From: Chrysoporthe austroafricana
Lineage: Eukaryota; Ascomycota; Sordariomycetes; Diaporthales; Cryphonectriaceae
Length of the DNA: 64,000 nt
Direction of reading: 5' to 3'
Assembly (NCBI GenBank): GCA_001051155.2
Contig: JYIP02000001.1
Location: 1,984,001 to 2,048,000 of the forward strand
The notes beneath the pieces are model-generated. The model saw only the letters and a list, made by a program, of their open reading frames with translations. It was not told the DNA's origin and searched no databases. Positions 46,148 to 57,479 of the stretch are shown here, piece by piece. Within the stretch, counting starts at the first letter, position 1; every line of letters begins with the position of its first letter. The position numbers were made by a program, and so were the translations under genes.

Positions 46148-49100
46148 ATGTTCTCCCCATCTCAAAACAGCACCGGCGGCCCTGCCATGGCCACCCGCAG
46201 CCGTCGGCGGCAGCGCAACCCGAGCGGCGACAACAGCCTGACCCAACAGCCCAAGGCGAAGAGACAGCGCGTCCCCCTGACCGAGTCCACCTTCACCAAC
46301 CCTGAGGTCAAGAGCTCGCAGCCAGAGATGCTCGAGGTCAAACACGACAAGATCGCGCGACTGCCCTCCAAGCCTGATGGTCCGGAGAATGCGGCATCAT
46401 TCACGAAAACGTTTCGTCGGGAGGTCACGGTGCGATCGAAGAAGCCCAAGCAGGGCGAGCGGACAAGCAAGAGCGATGGGAGTGTGGAGCTGGTGAGTCG
46501 TACTCGGACCTACATGACGGGTCCCAGCCTTTCAATGTTCATCCTCCGCTGACTTCGAGGCTCCTTCACAGACAAAGACCAGCGCGTACACCGTGAGCAA
46601 ACTGCAAGCGCTACCGGATAGAATCCGCGCAGATCCTGCCGGTGAGTACTGTAACGAAACCCTCACGTGTCCCCCCAAGAGGCGACTGACAGCGTCCAGG
46701 TCGACAACACGGCGTGCTCGATGCCTCCAACGGTTTCGCCCTCTGCCTTACACACACGCATGCCTTCGTCTGGCAATATGCCGCAACAAGCCCCTCTCCC
46801 GAGACATTTACGTTCACACTGCCGTACCCCTCGAAGCACGCGTCCGACCCACTACCCCTTGGAGCCCTTGTTTCCCCTGGAACCTCGAACGAAGAGCCTG
46901 GCCTCGTAGTGGTTATGCCGGTGAGCGGCAAGATCTCGTTCTGGGAACACATTTCCAGCGCAGCGACCCTCGACTATTTCACACAGCAAAGAACTGGCGT
47001 CGAAGACACGATCCCTGGCCTGTTTGGGGGCGAGCACGTTGAGCAGGTGACTAGGGCCGACTCCGCGGGTTTCATACTCTCCTTCAGCAGTGGACGATTG
47101 GCACACCTCAGTGTCCGTGACAGCCAGGGAAAGCCCGCGATATCTGTGCAGTTCCTCCGAACCACATCAGGCCAGTCTTCCGGGGTATTGGACAGCTTCT
47201 TCGGAGGCATCAAAAACGCGCTCAAATCCGCAGTACAACGTGGTGATCTTGCGGCTGTGAGGATCGATCCTACCAACAGAGCTGGCCCGAGGAATGTCGT
47301 GGCGGCGACAAAAGCTGGCAGATTGCACGCCTGGCGGATACAACGCGGAGGGCACCACGAGATCATCGCGAGCGTCGATGCGCGCGACTCCATCCTGTAT
47401 GGCCTCCAACGGATCCTGCGAGGTTTTACATCCGCCGTCGAGTTCGAAGTTGTCGATTTCACATACGTGCCAAGGAACATCGAGGAGAAATACACCCAGG
47501 CCAGCCGATTGAGCGACGCCCTTGTCAGGGATGACGGCTCAATCCAACACCTCCTACTTCTAGTTTCTCTGAGCAACAAGCGCCAGTCGCAGTATGCTCT
47601 TGTCGAGGTTGAAGTCCAAGGCGAAACCTCGAAAGTTGGGATGATCAGAACCATTTCATCATACACAACTCCCGTCAACCCTTCTGCCACCGACAAGCCA
47701 CGGCTCTACCTCCCGAGACCAGCGTTGGTCGCCTTCATAATATTCGATCGTGCTGTTATCGTGGCCTCAGTCGCAGCACTCCCAGAAACACCCGATTCGC
47801 AATTACAGGAAGAGAACCACGTCATACCCGCGACTTTCGAAGACGTGGTAGATCTGAGAAGTGAAGACTCCCTCGAGATTGTGGGCACGGGGCTCGAGGA
47901 ACCCCAGGGCCCAGGTCAAGAGGCAGAGGCCTTGAGGTCTCACCGACCCAGAACTAAGAACCCGAGCGCGTTGCTGCTGATTCGAGGCATCGGGGTCGTC
48001 AAGATTGCCCTTCCGGACGTGGACCGCTTCGCTAGCGAAGACCCCCCAGAAGTGACAGCAAAGGACAAGCTGGAACAGGCCGTCTTCTACGGGTTGAAAG
48101 ACGACAATCCGCTAGCATTTGAAGGTCGAAGAAACACACAGTCGTCTGATGACGAGGTGGCAAAGGCAGCCCTTGAGCTGTCCGCTGAGATCCTCGCATC
48201 GAAGCCAACGGCACTCTTAGGAGGCTCCGCCTCGACCGAAACTAACCTGAGGCAGCGCAGCATTTGGCTTGACAAGCTCATGTCCCATTTAAATGCACAG
48301 AAGATCATGCTGAGTCGTCAAACCAAATGGTCCCTGCTTGCAAATGCCGAGAAGCTGAACATGGCCCGAGAGATCTGGAAGTTGCACGAGACCTTCTTGA
48401 ACGAGCGGCCAAGTCACGAGAAGAAGACGATCGTCTCGGAAGCCATCGAATGCATTAATGAGGAAGCGAAGAAGACCCCCGACCGGGCTGCTGGAGAACT
48501 TGACCGTGCTCGCACGTGGTTTGTCCACGACACAGCCCGTCTGGATGTCTTCCTGCCTTGGAACTATCAGGTGATCAAGCAGTTCCGCAAGCACCAGCTC
48601 GCCGACGGTCCAACTATGACGCGGCTTATCTACGAGGCTGTGAATGTCTTCTACGAGACCCTTCGTGGAGCTCGCGAGTACCGCGAGCGCAAGCTTGACT
48701 TTTATGGCCTCGGTGGTGAGGTCATGCAATTTGGAATTCTCTTGAGGGTCGAAGACTACGAAAAGCTGCCGAAGTTCTGGACATCGACTGAGCTTATCTG
48801 CGAATATTTCTACCGCCTCATCGAGCTCAGTGAAATCTGGCTTGATGCAAACTACCAGGCGGAGAGTAGAAATGGAGGGCCAGATTTAGACCTTCTCGAG
48901 TCGATTCGACGTACGCTCCCGAATCTGATGGATCAGCTTTTCCTTACCCTGCACGAGTTCATCAGGTGGTCCGACGGCAATGGCGACCAGAGTGTCGATC
49001 TCAACGGAACGCCTTTCAGTGAGAAGTGCCGCACTGTTATACTTAACACCACTGATCTGCTCATGAAGCTCGCGAACTATGGTCTCGCTGACGAGGCCCT

Positions 49101-50526
49101 CGGAATTGCCGAAAAGTACAATATCAACAAGGCGATGGCAGAATTGGTCGTTACCCAAATGATCGATTTGAGAGCTCAAATTAACAAGTCGCGCATACCT
49201 GATCAGCTGCGCGCCATCAAGGATAGCATGGACAGCAAGAAACAGCGGCTTATCCAGTACATGGATCGATACGGCGCCAGCTTTGCTTTTGAGGCCTACA
49301 AATTACTTCTGGAACAGGGTGGCCCTCAGGAAGTCTTGAACTTCTCGTCCTTGGACAAGCAAGGCTTTGCAACCATGTTTCTGCGGAATGATAGCCGCCT
49401 TGGCAAGGTCTCGTGGATCAACGACGTTGAGCACGAGAAGGACCTTGAAACGGCCGCCAAAACACTTATCGACGTGGGCGAGCAGGAGGATCAAGTCTGG
49501 AGCAAGAAAATCGAACTGAGTCTGGGCAAGTTGACACTATTGGCCGACGGCGCTGGCGTAGACCCTGAACAAGCATCAGCCGAAGACCGCAGCAAGGCCG
49601 CAAAGTGTGATGCTGAGCTGGCCCGAATTGAGAAGGACCTCGAGATCATTCGCATACAAGACCGGATCTATCAGATCATGTCCCCTTCCTTCCAGGATGC
49701 CGTGGATGATGTGGCAGCCGTTGAGCTCGCCATGCAAACTTTCGCCCCTAAGATCCCGAAGAAGTATAAGGTACTCCAGGACGATCTCCAGGACGCCATG
49801 AGTTACCTTGTCGCGCACAAAGCTATGGCACCGTTGACCTTGATCAACCTGCTCACTCTCATCCGCCTGGACGAGGTCGGTGGCCAGGAGACGGATCTGT
49901 TCTGCTCCGCCATTCGTGTCGCCGACCTGGCACTCCACGACCTACAGAAGCAGCAGGCGATGCGGCTCATCTGGCGGCGATGCTACATCCGCGACGACTG
50001 GTCTAAGGTTAACCACACGGAGAACATGAACGATCACGCGGTGATGAATATCCTTGGGCAGACGCAGGCTTACTGCACCATGGTCGCGTGCATCCGATGG
50101 CGTATGAATGACCCCCTCGTTCAGGCGCAGGCTCTGCACGGCCATGCTGATATGTACGGTGTTCCAGATATGAATGCAATCGACAAGGAACACACATGCA
50201 TTATCACCCCCCAGGAGGCCCAGGGCGTCTTCACGGAGGCTTCCGAGGAGCGCTTTGGCTCCGAGAGCGACGATCCGGCGCTTCTTGAGAAGCGCGCTGA
50301 CGCTATGCGTTGGGAGGACGCCGCCCTCAAGAAGTTTGTCGAGAAGAACCAACTGGTGAAGTGGGCTGGGGCTGCGTACGAGGCGGCGGATAGGACTGTG
50401 CGATTCCACAAGAATGACGTCGGTGCTAATGGCACGAATGGTGGCCTCATGAATGGCAACGACTCGGCCAACGGCCACGTGGTAGCCAGCGTTGAGGAAG
50501 ACGAAGAGATGGACGAGATCTCTTAG
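46148..50526 (+). CDS. NUP133: Nucleoporin NUP133
   Basis: Scaffold nucleoporin of the Y-shaped Nup84/Nup107 complex of the nuclear pore. Three exons, 46148-46492, 46572-46641 and 46700-50526, give 1413 residues with consistent phases and good branch sites (CTGAC). Residues 1-115 are basic and disordered, with a KRQR cluster. The N-terminal beta-propeller starts at AYTVSKLQALPDRIRA and continues to about 560, with FALCLTHTHAFVWQYA and GLVVVMPVSGKISFWEH strands. From about 600 to 1340 the protein is mostly helical, as in the Nup133/Nup155-type C-terminal domain. The tail is acidic (EEDEEMDEIS). The 70-base second exon and both short introns carry the invariant start of the propeller. This is longer than yeast Nup133 but typical of filamentous fungi. 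Confidence 0.93.
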
Positions 50527-51476
50527 TCACTAAGTGGAGGAACATTGGGTGGACTGGAAAAGAATGCCGGACCTTGATTCTGGATGGCCATTGCTGGCTT
50601 ACGCTTGGTTTGCGAGGCCTAACCAAAGTATGGTCACCTGATCTGTCGTCTTCAACGCCATGCATCAACACGGAAGGGAAACGGCTACTTCGGCGATCGG
50701 GCGTTTACGGCTTTGTTTGCGGGAAACATGGGCAAGGGAAAGAAGGAAGAGGTGTAGCATTTTGTGTTCATGTACCATTCTTTACAGGTTACCCACCACA
50801 TCTGTGGGAGAAGACGAGATCGTCCGTGGGCGCACCACACAAAATCACCGCGAAGAGCATACCAGACCAGACACCAGTACAAAAGCGAGTTGGCATATCC
50901 ACGTGTTGCAATGGGTTGAAATTGTTCCGGTGCTTCACGATCTCTCGTCCGTCCGGGCCCGGCGCCGATGTGCGGTTGTCATTGTCGGCGCTACCGGAAG
51001 CCAAGGACCGGACGACGGGGGCAGCCGAGATGGATGAATCCTACGGGCCCCGTTTTCGCATCTTCCATTTCCCCTTCCCACTTATACCTCATCACGAGAC
51101 CCGCATAATCCTGGCAAAAGTGACCGGTAGTTCTCTCGCGTCCAAACCCCGCACTTCACGGTCTTGCCCCTTCTAAACAGCGCTTCGCATTTTTTATGCT
51201 TCGTGAGCCAAGAGTCGTGAACCAAGAGTCTCGTGCAATCTCCTCCTGTCCTAACACAACTAGTTCGTCTCCATCCCCGGCTTCTGCTCAGACTCATCCC
51301 GGGTCATCACCGGCCGAGGCCAACCATTGCGCCATTCCGGGATCGGCCACTCAGTCACCGGCGTAACCACACAGGAGAGATTTTCTCCAGAGCGCCTCAC
51401 TACCTAGCCTTGTATCAATATCGAAGAAGTGTGCATATACACGGTGCTATTCACATAAGTTCTCGCCAATAGCAAC
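50527..51476. other. Intergenic between NUP133 and MFS permease
   Basis: 950 bases, both genes on the plus strand. Pyrimidine-rich leader sequence precedes 51477. Frames at 50574-51176 lack any domain. Confidence 0.4.
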
Positions 51477-53399
51477 ATGAGTGCCCCAGGCAATATCCAC
51501 AACGGGATCGGTCTGCAGCATGGGATCACCGCTGCCCCGGACGAGCAAACCCCCCTGATTGGAGCCAGCGCATCAGTACATACGGAGCGCCGAGAAAGGC
51601 AAGAAGATGAGCGGACCGAGCCCGACGACATCGACCCGGACGAGTTCGACCTGCTCCTGTCCAAGTCTACGTCTTACACCCCCGGGCCGCTCCTAGGACC
51701 CGAGTCGAGCGAGGCGCCGCTTCTAAGGGGTGATCGCAAGTATAGCACCGGTCATGGCTCGCGTGTGGTGTTTAGTCGACGCCCGTCAGTATGCAGTGAG
51801 GCTGTCGACGATGAGCAGCTGGCGTGGGCTGGCCCAGCCGCCGTGAGTCCCTTCCACGGTGGGATATCCTATGCGCGGTTTTGGTTGATCTTCGGCAATG
51901 TTCTGGCGATGAACTTCATTTCGAACTTCGACTCGACGTTGATGGCGTCCTCGCACCCTGTCATCACGTCCTACTTCCACAGCTCAAACTCGGCGTCGTG
52001 GCTGTCCACGGCGTTCCTCCTGACCTCAACCGCTTTCCAGCCACTTCTAGGAAGCCTGTCCGACACTATAGGACGCAGGACACCCTACATCTTCACGATG
52101 ATGGTCTTTGCCCTCGCCACCCTCTGGTGCGCCCTCGCGCAGAGCATGCTGAGCTTCATCGCGGCGCGAGCGGTATGCGGCCTGGGTGCGGGAGGGGTCA
52201 TGATTCTGGGTAGTATTATAGTGAGCGACCTGGTGCCTATAGAGCATCGGGGTGCATATCAGAGCTACATCAACGCAGTCTACGGCGTAGGCTCGACGCT
52301 CGGCGCGGCGCTGGGCGGCTTCATGGCAGACTACATGGGCTGGCGCTGGGAATTCGGCATCCAGGTGCCCCCCCTCCTCCTCTGCGTAGCAATCTCCATG
52401 TTCACCATCCCGCACGATCTGGGCCTCATCGCCCAGAAAGCTACGTTCCTTGAGGCGATGAGGACCTTCGACTTCAAAGGGTCCTTCCTCCTCACCAGCG
52501 CCATCACATTCCTGATCCTCGGCCTCAACCTTGGCGGCAACATCCTCCCCTGGTCGCACCCGTTCGTAATCGCCTCGCTCGTCATCTTCTGCGTGGCCTG
52601 CCCCCTCTTCCTCTACGCCGAGACTACCGCAGCCCGGCCCATCATGCCCCTGTACCTGATCCGCCGCAGCCCGCACGCCAACATGATCTTCAGCAACGCT
52701 CTGGCGGCCTTCATGATGAATGCCATCATCTTCAACATGCCCCTCTTCTTCCAGGCCGTGCTACTCACGTCGGCGACGACCTCGGGCCTCTGCCTGATGA
52801 TCATCACCGTGGTCTCCAGCGCCTCGGGGACGGCCACGGGGTTCCTCATCAACCGGACGAAGCGTCTCAAGTGGCCCATGTCGGTCGGCACGTGGGGGTT
52901 TCTCGTGGGCACGATCGTGCTGTCCTCTATGCAGAGGGGCTGGCCCCTGCCCGCATACCTCCTGTGCCTCGTCCCCCACGCCACGGGCCAGGGGTTCCAG
53001 TTCCCCGGCACCTTCATGGCGATCCTCGCCGTCAGCGAACAGCGCGAGCAGGCGGCCATCACGAGCACGCTGGTCCTGTGGCGCAGCGTCGGTATGGTCC
53101 TCGGCATCGCCGGGTCCAGCCTTGTCGTGCAGAACGCGCTGTGGCGGTACCTGGACCTGTACGTGACCGACGACGCGGCGCGGGCGGGCGGGTTCGCCGG
53201 CAGGGCGGAGGTCGTGGAGAAGGTGAGGGAGAGCGTCGAGGCCGTGGCGAGGCTGAGCGGCGCGGTGAGGGAGCAGGTGGTCGAGAGCTACGAGGCGGCT
53301 GTCAGGACCACGTTCCTGTTCTGTGTGGGTTTCGCCGTGGTCAGTGTCCTGGTGCTATTGCCTATAAGACTGCCGAGGCTCGGGGCGAGGAAGCAGTAG
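51477..53399 (+). CDS. MFS permease, DHA2/vacuolar basic amino acid transporter-like
   Basis: Proton-coupled membrane transporter with about fourteen predicted helices, closest in layout to yeast Vba and fission yeast Fnx vacuolar amino-acid permeases; drug/H+ antiport is an alternative. One exon, 640 residues. A cytosolic N-terminal region of about 130 residues carries the acidic dileucine-type sequence EQTPLI and further Leu-Leu pairs (FDLLLSK, EAPLLRG). The first helix is YARFWLIFGNVLAMNF. The MFS A-motif reads GSLSDTIGRRTPYIF, and the antiporter-type GxxxGPxxGG region is represented by GVGSTLGAALGGFMAD. Helices 13-14 are separated by a long charged loop of about 60 residues (VTDDAARAGGF to VVESYEAAV). 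Substrate cannot be assigned from sequence. Confidence 0.9.
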   Translation: MSAPGNIHNGIGLQHGITAAPDEQTPLIGASASVHTERRERQEDERTEPDDIDPDEFDLLLSKSTSYTPGPLLGPESSEAPLLRGDRKYSTGHGSRVVFSRRPSVCSEAVDDEQLAWAGPAAVSPFHGGISYARFWLIFGNVLAMNFISNFDSTLMASSHPVITSYFHSSNSASWLSTAFLLTSTAFQPLLGSLSDTIGRRTPYIFTMMVFALATLWCALAQSMLSFIAARAVCGLGAGGVMILGSIIVSDLVPIEHRGAYQSYINAVYGVGSTLGAALGGFMADYMGWRWEFGIQVPPLLLCVAISMFTIPHDLGLIAQKATFLEAMRTFDFKGSFLLTSAITFLILGLNLGGNILPWSHPFVIASLVIFCVACPLFLYAETTAARPIMPLYLIRRSPHANMIFSNALAAFMMNAIIFNMPLFFQAVLLTSATTSGLCLMIITVVSSASGTATGFLINRTKRLKWPMSVGTWGFLVGTIVLSSMQRGWPLPAYLLCLVPHATGQGFQFPGTFMAILAVSEQREQAAITSTLVLWRSVGMVLGIAGSSLVVQNALWRYLDLYVTDDAARAGGFAGRAEVVEKVRESVEAVARLSGAVREQVVESYEAAVRTTFLFCVGFAVVSVLVLLPIRLPRLGARKQ

Positions 53400-54497
53400 A
53401 ATGGGTATACGACGGGCCGAGAATTCTGCTAGGGTATATAAGCATCATATAGCGGCATAGCCAAGAGGCATCAAGATTGAATATGGTTTGGCAAATATGG
53501 TTTGGCAATTTATCAACGTTACTATCTCACTTTCCACCCTCCACTTCGCAAATCCGCGCACACAATGTTGAAAAGTGGCACAAGACAAGACAACGTTTCA
53601 GGGACTCATACATGCTGATAAAGACGGTGCAGGTGTGTTCATGCTAGCATAAGGCTTTGCGTTGTCTTCCTTGTCATGTGCAGACCGTCGTGGAAGTATC
53701 TTTGTCATACCTACCCGATCTGTACGTGAGTATATTCAGATGAACAGCTAGCGTCTCTTCTTCCGAGCAATAGCATTGTTCTGACTATGAGTAACGAAAA
53801 TGTGTTTGTCGTGTATATCAAAACTCGAGTGATCATTCGGTCTACGTACCATTTAGGCCGTCCAAATCAACCTCATCACTGCTTGCCTCAAGTGCGAGCA
53901 AACGTTGATTACTTATATACTCAGCAGATTGAAGGTTTGAAACAAGACATTTTGGAATCTGTTAAATTATTAAGTGACTATCGAAATGAGTTCCGTGGAC
54001 GATGATCGTGGCAGCCGTTCTGGTGCCCCTTGGCCTGAGCCTCGACCCCCCTGGACAATAAGCAGCTACGTAACCTGTAGGGTGAGTTTCCACAAGACTT
54101 AGCATATGCCGACAGACATAGTTTTTAGACATGTGTTGTAGCGCGCTAGCAGTGTGTGAAACCATTCATATCAAGAACTCCATACAATACCAGCGGTCAC
54201 AGCATAGCATGTGTGTGGTCATGTGCGTGGTGTATGTCCCGGTGTTCACCAGTGCTCAAAGAACGAAGTTGTAAGCCACTCTTCAAAAAGCTACTCGAGT
54301 TTCTAATTATTAGAAACAATAGAATCAAACATCACGATGCATTATTACATCTTTAATAAAGCTATCATCTTAACCGTACCTGACCCATTAGAGTGAAATA
54401 TTTGGACGCATTAATAATTTGTATTTCTTGACCAATATTTGTAGATATACTTGAATGCAAGGATTTAAAACCTCTTCGTCTGCACTTTGCATCCCTC
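53400..54497. other. Convergent 3' flanks, 1.1 kb
   Basis: AT-rich region between the permease (+) and the saposin-like gene (-). It includes a short direct repeat of AATATGGTTTGGCAA at about 53479-53508. AATAAA at 54355 is on the plus strand. No gene supported. Confidence 0.4.
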
Positions 54498-54876
54498 TCA
54501 AGTAGTGCAAACGCCCAGCAGCTCACAGGCCTGCCCAGGGCTAAAATTATCCGCCACAAGAGATACCAGCTCGTCTCCAAACTCATCCAAAAAACTGACA
54601 CACACGCTTTCAAGGCCTTCAATGGTAGACGCGTTGCAGCTGGACTTCAAACTGTCCACGACGACTTCATATATCAGATCCGTGTTGAGCGCGGCGAGAG
54701 CGGCCTCGGCTTGAGATTGGCAAACGACGCACTCAAGCGTGTTGAGAACTGTATGATTCACTCAGCGCCGTGCGTAATTTTATGAGGCATTTCATACCTT
54801 GGCCGGAAGCGGGTGTCGTTGAAAGTACTACCAAAGCCCCCAAGACTCCTAGTCGACGAGCAACGTAGTGGAACAT
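54498..54876 (-). CDS. Secreted saposin B-like small cysteine-rich protein
   Basis: Two exons, 54876-54798 and 54748-54498, encode 109 residues; the 49-base intron (GTATGA...ATACAG) lies just after the signal peptide. Residues 1 to about 24 form a signal peptide (hydrophobic core LGVLGALVVLSTTPASG). The mature protein has exactly six cysteines at 33, 36, 64, 76, 101 and 107. This is the saposin-B pattern, with expected pairs 33-107, 36-101 and 64-76. The segments between are amphipathic and acidic. One N-x-S site occurs at 65. Saposin-like proteins bind or perturb lipids; whether this one is a lipid-transfer helper or an extracellular effector is unknown. The gene stands alone beside the decayed 55-64 kb region. 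The first exon is too short to be found as a single open frame. Confidence 0.88.
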
Positions 54877-56132
54877 CTTGTCGTAGTTGATTGCAATATA
54901 GGACTGAGCGAGATGTGAAAGTAAATCAATGCAGATTTCAAAGCCTTGCTTGCTTCCTATTGCTTTCTACATCCTGGGTAGGTATTAGAGGCAGCTTATG
55001 TATTCGCACGAGGGAATGTTTTCGACCTAAATAAGGGCGGCACAGCCTTTCTAGGAATTTTTGATACTCACACCATTCCAATGCAATTGGGATCTACGGG
55101 CCTAGCCCTCTGTCCGATGTAGAGCTGCCAACTTGTAGTCGCGGATATTGTAGGCTTGCGTGCCTCACTTCCGAAAGCTGAGACTTAAAACAAGGCATTA
55201 GGAATTGGATTGTTGAATGATGGAGGGTGTTTTTGTTACCACACGCCACGGAGTTGGAAGTCATGTAGTCAGTGTTTGTTATTTGTAGCCACTTACAAAC
55301 GGGAACCTGGCTATGAGAAATGTGGATAGTAAGACATTATGTGACTGGAATGATACAACCGTTGCATTATGTGCAGAAGTCCCGAAAGCTCAACTGCTCA
55401 GCCTTTCATAACATTTCTCCGGTGCCTGACCCACGAAAAGTCCCTGCTCACTGCCTACCTACCCACCGTGCCTACCTGCCCAAGAAAGGAACATGTGCGG
55501 GCTGATGAGATGAGGGCATCCGCGTCACCGTTGGCGTAAGAATTGTACCACGATACAGCCGACCCGCGACTGGAGTCCAGCTTTCCTCTTCCTCGGCGCT
55601 TTGGGTCACGGTAGCAGTGACTAGCTGGGCCCGCTACTTTGATCCATGATTATTAGACTCAGTTGTTCCTGACAATACTTGAATGCGGGTACTGCTCTTC
55701 AGACATTTCTCCAGTTCATGTGAACGCCATCCTCATTTGAGCTCTTGGCAGTAGCAACACAGGCGAACCATTATGTCTCATCTCTTGAAAGAGATGGGAT
55801 AGCTGATCCCAACTGGACGGGAATGATCTTTCGGGTGGGAAGCCGGGGGGCGAGGGTCCTATATCCTCTCATGGAGTTCGGCCTCGTGCTAAAGTGTCTC
55901 CATGTCCCAAAACACTCAGGTGCTCCACAATGCTTGAGCGTGCCTTCTTCGGGGACTGCTCTGGATGTGGGCCCGATTACGCAAGCCTCTTCTCCTGTTT
56001 CGCTGACAAAGCCATAGTTGCATCGAGTAGCCTTGTAGAGAGTAGCCTGTGGGCGAAGTTGACGGCGTCGAAAAACACATCCAGCTTGGCTTAACATATT
56101 ATATCCCCGAGCGGTAGGAAGTTCGAGAGCCC
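54877..56132. other. Upstream flank of saposin-like gene, no gene seen
   Basis: Intergenic DNA of mixed composition. Overlapping frames on both strands at 55745-56097 show no recognisable domain. Nothing else supported. Confidence 0.35.
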
Positions 56133-56480
56133 CTAGAAAGATCGTGTGGTCTGTTCGGGCTCGCGCGATACACTTGCGACTGGAGACTGGTCGTTCGCAT
56201 TTCGCGCCACCGTCGCTGTCACGAATGGGCTCTGGTCTGGTGGAATCGGCCGATGAGGTGAAGATAAGACTCTTCCGAATTGTGGATCAAAACCAGGAGA
56301 GGTGATGGGAGCGGACGGCGCGGTAGAAGTGTGGCCCGGACTAGCAGCAGCTTGGTCCCCCCGTTGCTTCGACAACAACCTTCTCTTGCTCTCCCGTTCT
56401 AGCAGGTCCAACTGCAGCTCGTAGTCCTGGAGTGCGTGTGCTACGTATGAGCTGCTGGCATTGGTGGTCCTATCTCCAGC
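56133..56480 (-). pseudogene. Fragment of the fungal ALQDY-motif protein family
   Basis: Reading the minus strand from about 56480 downward gives HALQDYELQLDLLERESKRR followed by LLSKQR and a Pro/Ser/Thr-rich tail ending at the stop at 56133. The motif resembles the ALQDYQxQLxLLEQQNKKR helix common at the ends of many uncharacterised Pezizomycotina proteins. A stop codon sits just upstream in frame, so either an exon begins here after an AG acceptor, or the 5' part is lost. No ATG starts the frame. A further minus-strand open stretch at 56729-56499 could be part of the same relic. Function of the family is unknown. Confidence 0.5.
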
Positions 56481-57479
56481 TTAGCGGTTGTCTCTAGTCT
56501 ATGTTGCTGTTCCGTGAGTAACCGGAGCTTGTTGTACTAACGGTGGTTTTATGGATGCTTGACAAGAGCCATTGCCTCGGTGTGAAGAATCCACACGCCG
56601 TCGGTATGCCGGTTCACCTTGCCTCGTCATTTTAGCCGCTTGAAGGACATTATTTGACTGTGGTTGGCCTCGTTGATCATGCAACGGACTGCTTGTTGTT
56701 ATAAGTCGCAAACGGGCCTGAATACTCAAAGGAAGACAGACAGACGAGATAGGAAGGAGGAGCTCGGATGTCGCAGCGAAGGTGAATGAGTGGGAGTTGT
56801 GTTATCTTTAAATTGGTGGGTGTTATACCGTCTTTTGGCACGGGGTACAATATCGAAGTGTATATGCAAGGTAGCCGGGTCCTTTTGTACGAGCGTCGCT
56901 TTGAGTGGTCAGCGTAGAACGGAGTCTAATGATGCATCGAGGGGCACGAGCTCCAGCGAGTGCCGAAGAGGTTCCTATCGGATGCATGCCACATGCACTC
57001 CACACATCATTGACAAAAGGACCGTTTGGTGCCCGGTTTTCAAGCTTGCTGCCTCCTTGGCGAGTGGTTGCGGATGGGGCAAAAGGGGTGAAAATAGGTT
57101 GGGCCTGGGGCGGGGCCTCGCAGAGTGGATCTTACAAGAGCGGTCCTTTTGTAGACTACACGGGAGGCCTAAAATCCTTGCTGCTTCCCATCCCATCCTG
57201 CACGTCTCGACTAAGCAAATTCATGCGGCTTGCGTGCTCCGATCCCATCCTGCCACGTCTTCGAGAGCAACTTCATACGGAGTACGGACTGTACATTGTG
57301 CTCCGATCGAAAAAGATCGGGATTGCCAATGGCTCGGATGCGAGGCTAGATCCGAAGCAAACACCTGACGGACAGTCATTCATACATAACAAGGTACGGG
57401 CACAGCGACGAATTTGTAGATGTAATGTGTCCTGGCGATTGACAGTCCTTATTGACAGGGCAACTCCATAGAGCTCGGC
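56481..57479. other. 1 kb without supportable gene
   Basis: Lies between two gene relics. Plus-strand frames at 56790-57471 have no domain, and a short sequence (CCCATCCTGC) recurs at about 57190 and 57244. May be repeat-derived, but I see no transposon domain or terminal repeats. Confidence 0.35.
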
